Notes: generated from the sequence alone by a model not told the origin. Counted from the stretch's first letter, positions 1 through 6,135 are shown. The stretch: 7,204 nucleotides of DNA from Alphaproteobacteria bacterium (GCA_030427765.1 JAUICS010000064.1:1-7204); one strand, 5' to 3'. Made by a program: numbers and translations.

Positions 1-718
1 CGGGTATGCCTCCGCCAATGTTGATCCATTTGATCCGTTCGTCACCTAAATGCTCTGAAATAGCCTCAAGTAGATCAGCGATCCGCTTGCCGGCAGTTAA
101 CAGCAATGATAAATCGCAACCCTGAGAACCTACATGGAAATGTAGGCCCGTTAACCATGGCAGTGTTTTAAATGCGGTTATAATTTTAGTAAAGTTAGAA
201 TTTATGGTAATGCCGAATTTAGAATTACTGGTGGCAACGCTTGTTTGATCAATACGGCCAGCACCGACTTCAGGGTTGATTCGTAAGCCAATTCTAGAAG
301 TGCAGCCAGAAGCAATTAGTTGCTTTATTCGGTCAAGCTCTTCAAAATTATCAACGCTAATAGACACCCCTAAATTAAGCGTTTCCGCAAGTTCTAATTT
401 GGTTTTAGCAGGCGAATCAAAAAAAATATTTTCAGGGGGGCAATTAGCTGCAATCCCGATCTTTACTTCTTCAAAAGAGGCCGCCTCTAAACCAAAATGT
501 TCATTTGTTGCGATTCTCAATAAAGCGAGCAACGGATTTGCTTTTATAGCAAGTGTATGCAGGGAGTTTTCAGGAAAAGACTTTTTAATTAAGCGTAAAT
601 TTTCGCGAAACATATCGAGGTCGTGAAACACAATCCACGGGTTTGAATCATTTATTAAATCTAATTTTAGTGCATGCTGCAGTACATTAGAAATTTGAGA
701 TGGTTTTAATCTGCTCAT
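1..718 (-). CDS. Fold-type III PLP-dependent decarboxylase (DAP/ornithine decarboxylase superfamily), N-terminal 239 residues, cut by the left edge
   Basis: The visible part is the PLP-binding alpha/beta barrel of a group IV decarboxylase. LAIKANP (about residues 56-62) carries the Schiff-base lysine K59. GLEAAS (76-81), DSPAKT (101-106) and SVDNFEELDRI (121-131) are barrel-strand motifs. RINPEVGAG (146-154) and SKFGI (166-170) follow. FHVGSQ (194-199) has the histidine that stacks on the PLP ring, and NIGGGIP (233-239) is the glycine-rich phosphate-binding loop. The C-terminal domain, which holds the Cys/Asp substrate-side residues, is outside the window, so the substrate cannot be assigned. 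Diaminopimelate decarboxylase (LysA) fits the HVGSQ and NIGGG motifs. The pairing with another PLP enzyme instead suggests a secondary-metabolite member of the superfamily (MccE-, BtrK- or Y4yA-like groups). The ATG lies 2 bases after the preceding gene's stop and has no good Shine-Dalgarno sequence, so translation is probably coupled. Superfamily sure; specific role unknown. Confidence 0.9.
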   Translation of the reverse strand, partial: MSRLKPSQISNVLQHALKLDLINDSNPWIVFHDLDMFRENLRLIKKSFPENSLHTLAIKANPLLALLRIATNEHFGLEAASFEEVKIGIAANCPPENIFFDSPAKTKLELAETLNLGVSISVDNFEELDRIKQLIASGCTSRIGLRINPEVGAGRIDQTSVATSNSKFGITINSNFTKIITAFKTLPWLTGLHFHVGSQGCDLSLLLTAGKRIADLLEAISEHLGDERIKWINIGGGIP

Positions 719-720
719 AT

Positions 721-2349
721 CTACTTATTCGTTAATTTTTCAATTTCTTTTATTTTATCAAAATGACAGGTTAACGTTTCAATTTTTCTTTTCAGTGAAA
801 TTAGTTGATCTTCAAGCCAATTAATTCTTTGCTCTAAGGTTGGGCCATAATAAATATCATAAGCAATTCTTGTGATTAGGACGCTGCCGATGGCGATTCG
901 TAAAACGCTTGCTTCAGAAAAATCTGAGGAGCCGATCAGAACAGGCTGCCCTATATGATGGCGGGGTGCAAGTGATCGTCTGGTTTCTGGTTCTGAATGA
1001 GTTAAATAATTTGAAATATCAAAGTTAAGCCATTTGAAAATATAGCTTAGTTCTCTGTGAGATAATAAGCTTGAATTATGCGAATTATTTTTTAAAACAA
1101 AGGAAAAAACAGTCGTTTTAGATTGCAAAAATCTTTCTGTTTTATCATCAATTATTGGTGCGCTGCTTTCTTTTAATTTGATGTAAGGTGATGAGCTAAA
1201 TATGGCAGGGACCATATTTTCAAATGCGCGTAAAACCTTCAAACGAAGTTCTGAGGGAGTCAGGTAGTAATTCCGCATTTCGGCAAGCGCTCCAAACCAA
1301 CGTAAAGACAGTCCGAGATTACTATTATTAGGATTATTATGGCATAAATCTTGCCAACTAATAGGCAATTGATCGTTGGTTATATAGTTATTTAATCCCG
1401 TTGGTAAAGGTTTTAGATTAAGTTTTCTTGGGTGTAACTGTGAAGGAATTAATAGTCCGCCAGAAAAAAAAGCACCTCCGAAAAACTTGGATCCGGTGAT
1501 TATCACGAGATAGCCATTATTTAAAGCTTTGATCAACCCGCGTCGACTGAATCGGCCTTGAGCAGCATCTACTACCACAAGTAAATTGTCTTTATAATGT
1601 TCGTGTAATGTTTCGATTGTTTTTAAGCTTGGCGCGTGGACTCCAGTTTTACTATGTGCGATCACATGTAGCAAAATTTTTTCTTTTCTACTGATAGCGT
1701 CTTGTACTTTTTCTGTAATTTCTTTGTCAATTTCATCAGGATTTTTAGCTATTCCTAAAGTGCTCCTGATTGATATTTTATGTACCTCAGTCCGATCAGA
1801 AAGCTCTTGAACGACAGGGCTACCAATAACGGCTTTGTTCCCGCTTGGTAAAGTTTTGTCAAAATGCAAACATGAGGCTGCGTTAAGTGTTCCGCTACCT
1901 ACTTCCATTGGTCCAACCAAGATATTGCATATTTTTTTTCTATCTCGGCCTGCAGCTAGATATAAGGCAAGTAATTCAGCATCGGTTCCCGATGGCATAA
2001 GAGCGAGATCAACGCCAGGAACAAGACCATATGTTAAAATAGAGACAATTTCTCGCTGTAAGTTATTATTATTTTCTTTGATTGCGTTTCTGAGGGATTT
2101 TCCAGGGCCAAGCGCAATAAATCTTTCGTGCATTTGCTGCATGGCCCTATATCCAGTTGGGCTAACTGATGATGCAGTGCAAGAGCCAAATGGGGTAACA
2201 TTTGTTAATGGCGAATAAGCGCACCAATATTTGTTGAGGCCAGTTGTGGGATTAATGAATGATCTATGGTCAGCGCCGGAAGATAAAATTTCTTCCAGCG
2301 AAAGATGTATTTGTTGATCAGGATTGAAATCAGGTGATTTCGAGTTCAT
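721..2349 (-). CDS. Fold-type I PLP-dependent enzyme, aminotransferase class V-like, 542 aa
   Basis: I recognise the fold but not the subfamily. The PLP-site landmarks appear in the right order: PSGTDAE (119-125) as the phosphate/ring-stacking loop, HSKTG (232-236), DAAQGR (261-266) with D261 for the pyridine nitrogen, and TGSKFFGG (285-292) with K288 as the likely internal-aldimine lysine. A late VLRIAIGS (482-489) resembles the carboxylate-binding arginine strand of class V enzymes. Residues 47-66 (SPLTN, TPFGSCTASSVS) form a conserved-looking N-terminal segment, and residues about 505-542 look like a charged coiled coil. At 542 residues it is longer than typical class V enzymes (about 380-420). 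The start is supported by AAAAGG at 2358-2363 (minus strand), 8 bases before the ATG. It sits downstream of an ATP-grasp remnant and directly upstream of a PLP decarboxylase, so the three probably came from one operon. The reaction could be transamination, C-S lysis or decarboxylation; the sequence does not decide. Confidence 0.82.
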   Translation of the reverse strand: MNSKSPDFNPDQQIHLSLEEILSSGADHRSFINPTTGLNKYWCAYSPLTNVTPFGSCTASSVSPTGYRAMQQMHERFIALGPGKSLRNAIKENNNNLQREIVSILTYGLVPGVDLALMPSGTDAELLALYLAAGRDRKKICNILVGPMEVGSGTLNAASCLHFDKTLPSGNKAVIGSPVVQELSDRTEVHKISIRSTLGIAKNPDEIDKEITEKVQDAISRKEKILLHVIAHSKTGVHAPSLKTIETLHEHYKDNLLVVVDAAQGRFSRRGLIKALNNGYLVIITGSKFFGGAFFSGGLLIPSQLHPRKLNLKPLPTGLNNYITNDQLPISWQDLCHNNPNNSNLGLSLRWFGALAEMRNYYLTPSELRLKVLRAFENMVPAIFSSSPYIKLKESSAPIIDDKTERFLQSKTTVFSFVLKNNSHNSSLLSHRELSYIFKWLNFDISNYLTHSEPETRRSLAPRHHIGQPVLIGSSDFSEASVLRIAIGSVLITRIAYDIYYGPTLEQRINWLEDQLISLKRKIETLTCHFDKIKEIEKLTNK

Positions 2350-2375
2350 TTGAATAACCTTTTATGTAACGTACG

Positions 2376-2395
2376 ACTCTTAAGAGTTTCTTAAG
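2376..2395. promoter_or_regulatory. Palindrome plus helically phased half-site: candidate operator of the PLP-gene pair
   Basis: ACTCTTAAGAGT (2376-2387) is a perfect 12-base palindrome. TCTTAAG occurs at 2378-2384 and again at 2389-2395, exactly 11 bases apart, about one helical turn. The element lies 27-46 bases upstream of the ATG of the 542-residue PLP enzyme, where an operator would sit. I see no convincing -35/-10 pair around it, and AT-rich palindromes arise by chance, so this is a weak call. Confidence 0.3.
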
Positions 2396-2410
2396 ATAAA
2401 GGCGGCTATT

Positions 2411-2674
2411 TTAACGGTCTAATAAAGGCCGCATAAAACCCATTCCTATTTTTCGGTAAAGCTGATTGGTGTTAAAAAAATCTCTATATTCAGGCCAGCT
2501 AAGCAGCCCCTTTTTATGCGCAATTTGAATGAGTAAAATATTCGCCCAATAATTACCTTCTAGTATTATGGGGCCATCTACAGTTAAGGCTACGTCCCAT
2601 CCAACAGTTTTGAACCACGGGAAAATTTCAGCAGCACGCAGCACAAGTGTTTTTATTTCGCTTATGTTATGCCA
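2411..2674 (-). pseudogene. 5'-truncated remnant of a sugar-transfer-type ATP-grasp protein
   Basis: The frame reads WHNISEIKTLV, then RAAEIFPWF, then GWDVALTVDGPIILEGNYW. This matches the C-terminal end of the ATPgrasp_ST family, where G-W-D-[VI]-A-[LI]-T-x-D-G-P-[VI]-[LI]-E-G-N carries the last metal/ATP-binding Glu and Asn. The tail runs on for about 40 residues and ends at TAA (2411-2413). Family-like sequence begins at the TGG codon 2672-2674, just after an in-frame TAG (2675-2677). Further upstream the frame stays open for 28 codons but shows nothing like an ATP-grasp fold, and the region merges into the rpsU promoter. The only internal start (GTG at 2642-2644) has no Shine-Dalgarno sequence and would give 77 residues, far below the roughly 300 of the intact family. 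It therefore looks like a dead 3' fragment. It lies 61 bases upstream of the PLP enzyme on the same strand, as a former first gene of that operon would. Confidence 0.72.
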
Positions 2675-2744
2675 CTAATATTGCAATTCTGGCAATAAAA
2701 ATAAACCTTTCATCACACGCAAAAAGGCAAGAAACCCCGCTAAT

Positions 2745-2773
2745 TTGGTGAAATATGAAAATTATGGTATTCT
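2745..2773 (+). promoter_or_regulatory. Sigma70-like promoter of rpsU
   Basis: TTGGTG (2745-2750) and TATTCT (2768-2773) are separated by 17 bases, the optimal housekeeping spacing, with 4 of 6 matches to each consensus hexamer. The predicted transcription start, near 2779-2781, coincides with the first base of the foldable leader, which supports the call. The promoter lies at the junction where the minus-strand ATP-grasp remnant loses its homology. Confidence 0.55.
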
Positions 2774-2780
2774 GGGGGAC

Positions 2781-2842
2781 GTGTTTTTTTCTTGCAATCC
2801 ATGAAAAGGATGCTAAAACACACATTCCTGAGCAATCAGGAA
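2781..2842 (+). promoter_or_regulatory. Structured 5' leader of rpsU: two hairpins, the second with a GCAA tetraloop
   Basis: The leader folds almost end to end by eye. Hairpin 1: GTGTTTT (2781-2787) pairs perfectly with AAAACAC (2815-2821). Across an asymmetric internal loop, GC (2794-2795) and ATCC (2797-2800) pair with GGAT (2808-2811) and GC (2812-2813), leaving a bulged A2796 and the loop ATGAAAA. Hairpin 2: TTCCTGA (2825-2831) pairs perfectly with TCAGGAA (2836-2842) around GCAA, a GNRA-type tetraloop. The Shine-Dalgarno sequence of rpsU follows 12 bases later. Ribosomal-protein genes are often regulated by such leaders, so an autoregulatory or ribosome-sensing role is a reasonable inference. 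I cannot match it to a named RNA family. Confidence 0.5.
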
Positions 2843-2854
2843 AATTTATTAGTA

Positions 2855-2872
2855 AAGGAGTTGAGAGCCATA
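2855..2872 (+). promoter_or_regulatory. Shine-Dalgarno sequence positioned on an AUA start codon of rpsU
   Basis: AAGGAG (2855-2860) is followed by 9 bases and then ATA (2870-2872), in frame with bS21 and at the residue where alphaproteobacterial bS21 proteins begin. In-frame alternatives fit worse. TTG 2861-2863 directly abuts the Shine-Dalgarno sequence. ATG 2810-2812 directly abuts an AAAAGG. ATG 2801-2803 has no ribosome binding site and lies in the loop of leader hairpin 1. Two readings remain: a genuine near-cognate AUA start, or a sequencing error for ATG. Confidence 0.55.
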
Positions 2873-3070
2873 GTTAGCGTAAACGTAAGAGATAATAATG
2901 TTGATCAGGCATTACGCATCTTGAAAAAGAAAATGCAGCGTGAAGGCATTTTCCGCGAAATGAAGCTACGTCGTGACTTTGAAAAGCCGTCGCAAAAGCG
3001 CAAGCGTGAAAAAGCAGAGGCCGTTCGTAGATGGCGTAAGTTAGATCGCAAGCGTAGATCAGGACATTAA
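2870..3070 (+). CDS. rpsU: Small-subunit ribosomal protein bS21
   Basis: bS21 binds the 30S platform near the 3' end of 16S rRNA, next to the anti-Shine-Dalgarno region, and helps mRNA binding at initiation. The protein reads [17 protein letters not shown] and then [22 protein letters not shown], followed by a Lys/Arg-rich helix ending [10 protein letters not shown]. These are diagnostic bS21 motifs, with the [10 protein letters not shown] core found in alphaproteobacteria. From the ATA at 2870 it is 66 residues, the usual length. The frame stays open upstream to TTG 2792 (or ATG 2801), which would add 23-26 residues that look unlike bS21 and are coded by the hairpin leader, so I reject the longer form. 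It appears to be a single-gene unit with its own promoter and terminator, facing away from the PLP genes. Identity is certain; the start is the open question. Confidence 0.95.
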   Translation: MVSVNVRDNNVDQALRILKKKMQREGIFREMKLRRDFEKPSQKRKREKAEAVRRWRKLDRKRRSGH

Positions 3071-3095
3071 TTAAAATAACTATTTACTAATAATG

Positions 3096-3127
3096 TGCCA
3101 TGGGCGGCTTCGTTCATGGCATTTATT
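3096..3127 (+). terminator. Intrinsic terminator of rpsU
   Basis: TGCCATG (3096-3102) pairs perfectly with CATGGCA (3115-3121). The stem continues inward as GGCG with CGTT (two G-C and two G-U pairs), closing a GCTT tetraloop, for about 11 base pairs in all. TTTATT (3122-3127) follows as a moderately good U tract. It lies 25 bases after the rpsU stop. It also argues against starting the next gene at 3095 or 3116, since those starts fall inside the stem. Confidence 0.72.
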
Positions 3128-3187
3128 GTGCCTGAAATAAAATACATAAGAATTGTAATACTAAATTGTGTGGGTAAGCCGGTACTT

Positions 3188-4282
3188 ATGAATTCCCGAT
3201 ATTATAAAAATGTTGATGACATGGCCGCCACCGGCCTGATTGGTGAATCTGAGAAAAACCGGCTTGAAGGCGTAGAAAAGAAATACACTGTCCGTATCAC
3301 GGATGATATGGTCGGCGCGATAAATCAAAATTCATATGACGATCCCGTATATAAGCAGTTTGTGCCGCATCCTGATGAGTTGGTGACTGAAGAAGGGGAA
3401 ATCACTGACCCTATTTCTGATCAAAAATATAGTCCGGTTAAGGGTATCGTGCATCGCTACCCCGATCGTGTCCTCCTGAAACCTGTCCATGTGTGCCCTG
3501 TATACTGCCGTTTTTGTTTTCGGCGTGAATTTGTCGGCACGGGCGGTGATGCCCTGACGGATAGAGAATTAGGGGCCGCCATTGATTATATCGCGGATAC
3601 GCCAGATATTTGGGAAGTGATTTTAAGCGGCGGGGATCCCCTTATGCTCTCACCGCGCAAATTAACAAATATCACAGACAGGCTGCAAAACATTGATCAT
3701 GTTGGTGTGGTGCGTGTTCACACGCGCCTTCCCGTTGTATCGCCGCAGGAACTGACTGATGACAAGATCACTGCGCTTAAGATCAAAAAGGCCACATTCG
3801 TCGTTATCCATGTAAACCATGTCAATGAAATGACGGATGCGGCGATTGATGCGTGTGCGCGCTTGATTGACAGCGGCATTCCGGTGCTCAGCGAAAGCGT
3901 GCTTTTAAAAGGCGTGAATGATAGTGTAAATGACCTTGAGGCATTAATGCGTAAGCTTGTGTCGAACCGCATTAAGCCTTATTACCTGCATCACCCTGAC
4001 AAGGCGAGGGGGACGCGGCATTTCCGTGTGGCAATCCGTCGCGGGCAGCATATTGTGAATGACCTTATCCGTCGTGTATCGGGCCTGTGTAAACCTTATT
4101 ACGTCCTTGATATTCCAGGCGGGCATGGCAAAGTATCTATTGAAAAACCATATATCCATCACAATGACCATAACCGCTGGACCCTCGAGGATACAAAAGG
4201 GTGTCGCCATGAATATGTTGAGTTAAATTGTCACGAGAGTACGAAGCCGGATGATAAAACCGTTCATCAAAAAACTGATTAG
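3188..4282 (+). CDS. Lysine 2,3-aminomutase family radical SAM/PLP enzyme (KamA/EpmB-like), 364 aa
   Basis: The family moves the alpha-amino group of L-lysine to C3, giving beta-lysine, using a 4Fe-4S cluster, S-adenosylmethionine and PLP. Cluster cysteines are C103, C107 and C110 in CPVYCRFC (CX3CX2C). SGGDPL (147-152) is the SAM-contacting GGD motif. DIPGGHGK (308-315) supplies the PLP lysine K315. Judged against the clostridial enzyme as remembered, R112 (carboxylate contact), D271 in YYLHHPDKARG and D308 (the two aspartates gripping the epsilon-amino group) are all kept. E. coli EpmB appears to lack the second aspartate, so a true lysine mutase activity is plausible. The C-terminal zinc-binding extension of clostridial KamA is absent. 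Roles include beta-lysylation of elongation factor P or supply of beta-lysine as a metabolite; neither efp nor epmA is visible here. ATG 3188 was chosen because upstream starts fall in or near the rpsU terminator; its ribosome binding site is weak. Its 3' end overlaps the deacetylase. Confidence 0.88.
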   Translation: MNSRYYKNVDDMAATGLIGESEKNRLEGVEKKYTVRITDDMVGAINQNSYDDPVYKQFVPHPDELVTEEGEITDPISDQKYSPVKGIVHRYPDRVLLKPVHVCPVYCRFCFRREFVGTGGDALTDRELGAAIDYIADTPDIWEVILSGGDPLMLSPRKLTNITDRLQNIDHVGVVRVHTRLPVVSPQELTDDKITALKIKKATFVVIHVNHVNEMTDAAIDACARLIDSGIPVLSESVLLKGVNDSVNDLEALMRKLVSNRIKPYYLHHPDKARGTRHFRVAIRRGQHIVNDLIRRVSGLCKPYYVLDIPGGHGKVSIEKPYIHHNDHNRWTLEDTKGCRHEYVELNCHESTKPDDKTVHQKTD

Positions 4283-5219
4283 TGTCGTTCGCGCTGGTAA
4301 GATTGCATCTGCCTCATTGCCGGTGTTTATGCTTCACGGGGTTATCCCGAAACCGGGGCCGCTTTACCAAAGAGGATTCCATAATATTACGCCGAATGAA
4401 CTGCATCAAAACATTGCATTTTTAAGGCGCAATTTTGATATCATATCGCTGGATGATTCCTTGTCTTTGGCGGCGGAAGACGCTGATTTGTCCGGCAAAT
4501 GCATCATCACGATTGATGACGGTTACGCATGTTTGAAGGAATATGTCTTTCCGGTATTTGCGGCTGAAAATATCCCCGCCACTGTTTTTATTATCAGTTC
4601 CCTATCCGGGGATGGTATGGATTTTTGGAGAGATCAGCTCCGTGCAATTATCTTACAAAACAGAACATCGCATTTCATTGAGTTTTGCCAAAACCGGTAT
4701 AAGGGTAAAATTCGACTGCAGGACGATGGCATGGATTTAATGAAGGCAACAAAGTCACCGGAAACTGGTAATAGTCATAATCTTCAGGCTGCCTTGAACG
4801 AGTATTTCAAGGAGAATGATCTCACGATGTCTATGGATGATCAGACGGGATGTGATACTACGTTTCTGACGGCTGAGGATATTCGGAACGCACCGCCATG
4901 TATCTCATTCGGCAATCATACGCATACACATCCATTTTTACCGGGTTTAACGGAAGGGGATCAGTTTGAGGAAATAATGGCCTGCAAATTGTTTTTGGAT
5001 GAGGTTGGAAAATCATCTCCTTATCTTTGTCTACCATTCGGGGCGTATGATCAGGCAACATTGAATGCGGCAAAACGGGCCGGATACAAAAATATCATTC
5101 ATTATGGCGATAATGTATCAAATTCCACAACGGGTATTATGGAGGGCAATATTCATCGTTTGAAAATGCATCCACGGGTTGAGGAAACCGCTATGATGAT
5201 TTTGAGAAACGTTTCTTAA
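4251..5219 (+). CDS. Polysaccharide deacetylase, NodB/CE4 family, 322 aa
   Basis: CE4 enzymes remove N- or O-acetyl groups from glycans using a divalent metal. The strand PVFMLHGV (24-31) resembles the start of the NodB fold in polysaccharide-locus members. TIDDGY (87-92) is motif 1, with D89 as catalytic base and D90 as metal ligand. NHTHTHP (222-228) is motif 2, with metal ligands H223 and H227. CLPFGAYD (260-267) is motif 3 with the PFG core. The usual Arg of motif 3 is not obvious, which is common in this subgroup. HRL (302-304) near the end is the likely last strand motif. Residues about 120-215 form a long insert between motifs 1 and 2. No signal peptide or membrane helix is clear, so it is probably cytoplasmic or dependent on another export route. 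The ATG lies 32 bases inside the 3' end of the aminomutase gene, implying co-transcription and coupled translation. Its own 3' end overlaps the opposing glycosyltransferase gene by 29 bases. Confidence 0.9.
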   Translation: MIKPFIKKLISVVRAGKIASASLPVFMLHGVIPKPGPLYQRGFHNITPNELHQNIAFLRRNFDIISLDDSLSLAAEDADLSGKCIITIDDGYACLKEYVFPVFAAENIPATVFIISSLSGDGMDFWRDQLRAIILQNRTSHFIEFCQNRYKGKIRLQDDGMDLMKATKSPETGNSHNLQAALNEYFKENDLTMSMDDQTGCDTTFLTAEDIRNAPPCISFGNHTHTHPFLPGLTEGDQFEEIMACKLFLDEVGKSSPYLCLPFGAYDQATLNAAKRAGYKNIIHYGDNVSNSTTGIMEGNIHRLKMHPRVEETAMMILRNVS

Positions 5220-6135
5220 GGCGGTTCATCAAAATTTTGTCGGGGGAACATAAACATGCGAACAACAGGTATAGGCGCGACATAAAAGCGTTCTTCTGAG
5301 TGCCATAAAACTTGGCGTAGGCAAGGGCGATGGCGGCCCAATATACCCATCTTTCTGACAAATAATCTTTATATTTTCGTCGCAGCGTTAAGGCAAAATC
5401 AAGTGGTTTACGTCCCGATTTGTCGGTTGTCGGTGTTTTGTATTGGATAAGCAAGTATTCCGGAACGGAAATAAAATGCCCACCATTTAATGCGGCGCGA
5501 ACCGCAAGGTCCAGCTCCGCCGATCGGCGGAATTGCGGGTCAAAATACCCTGTTTTTTTAAATGAAGCCGTGCGCAGCATCATCGTGCCGCTGCCCATCT
5601 GGTTTGTATGGGCGTGATCTTCCCCCGGTACCCATAGGATAATATCGGCAACATCATTTCCGCTGGGCTCCGGCGCGGTACGGCCAATACCGTATCCCGT
5701 GTGATCAACGTTTGTTTCACCGTGATTGATGACTTGCCGGTCGCAGTAACAATAGACAGTATCTGCCCCTGTTTTTTTCTCATACTCCACGATGCGTTTA
5801 TATTGCTTTTCGGCGCGGTCGGGCGTGCTAATGTCATCATCATCAAAGAACGTCAGAAATTCGCCGTTCGCATTCTCGGCAATCGTATTTCGGGCGATGG
5901 CCGTTCCCTTGTTCGGTTTTAATTCAATCAGGCGGATGCGGTCATCCCCTTCCATCATCTTATGGATGACATCGACGGAATCATCCTTTGACCCATCGTC
6001 GACAATAAGGATTTCGATATTGGTCCATGTTTGTTCCTGCGCGCTTTTGACCGCGTATTCAATTGTGTCGGCGGCATTGAAACATGTAAAACCGATTGTA
6101 ATCAAAGGGACATTTGATGAGTTCTCACTAGACAT
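5191..6135 (-). CDS. Family 2 glycosyltransferase (GT-A fold), 314 aa
   Basis: The protein opens with the GT2 nucleotide-sugar-binding domain. PLITIGFTCFNAADTI (10-25) is the first strand and loop. IEILIVDDGSKDDS (40-53) carries the D46-D47 pair that contacts the base. NKGTAIARN (75-83) follows. FLTFFDDDD (93-101) contains the DXD metal-binding motif. GSGTMMLR (181-188) and RSAELDLAVR (204-213) correspond to the acceptor-side region with the ED-type catalytic base. The last 60 residues are helical and basic, possibly for peripheral membrane contact; no full transmembrane segment is clear. The donor and acceptor sugars cannot be told. A GAGA stretch 2-5 bases ahead of the ATG is a weak ribosome binding site. 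It is divergent from the UDP-sugar dehydrogenase gene and convergent with the deacetylase gene, and fits a role in surface polysaccharide assembly. Confidence 0.92.
   Translation of the reverse strand: MSSENSSNVPLITIGFTCFNAADTIEYAVKSAQEQTWTNIEILIVDDGSKDDSVDVIHKMMEGDDRIRLIELKPNKGTAIARNTIAENANGEFLTFFDDDDISTPDRAEKQYKRIVEYEKKTGADTVYCYCDRQVINHGETNVDHTGYGIGRTAPEPSGNDVADIILWVPGEDHAHTNQMGSGTMMLRTASFKKTGYFDPQFRRSAELDLAVRAALNGGHFISVPEYLLIQYKTPTTDKSGRKPLDFALTLRRKYKDYLSERWVYWAAIALAYAKFYGTQKNAFMSRLYLLFACLCSPDKILMNRLKKRFSKSS

Noticed and set aside
276..626. Plus-strand open frame of 116 codons
   Set aside because: It is antisense to the PLP decarboxylase, whose motifs on the minus strand are unmistakable; the plus-strand translation has no recognisable features.
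1835..2218. Plus-strand open frame of 127 codons
   Set aside because: It is fully antisense to the 542-residue PLP enzyme, with no family-like motif.
2679..2697. Small inverted repeat TATTGC/GCAATA with a 7-base loop
   Set aside because: It has only 6 weak base pairs, no U tract in a useful place and no gene end beside it; it is probably chance in AT-rich DNA.
2792..2869. N-terminal extension of bS21 by 23-26 residues
   Set aside because: bS21 homologues begin near 2870. The extension is coded by the hairpin leader, and its ATG/TTG starts lack a properly spaced Shine-Dalgarno sequence.
3140..3170. Possible promoter ahead of the aminomutase (TAATAC as -10)
   Set aside because: The -35 at 17-base spacing matches consensus at only 2 of 6 positions, which is too weak to annotate.
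3095..3187. Earlier starts for the aminomutase (GTG 3095, ATG 3116)
   Set aside because: They fall inside the rpsU terminator hairpin and add about 24-31 residues unlike the family N-terminus.
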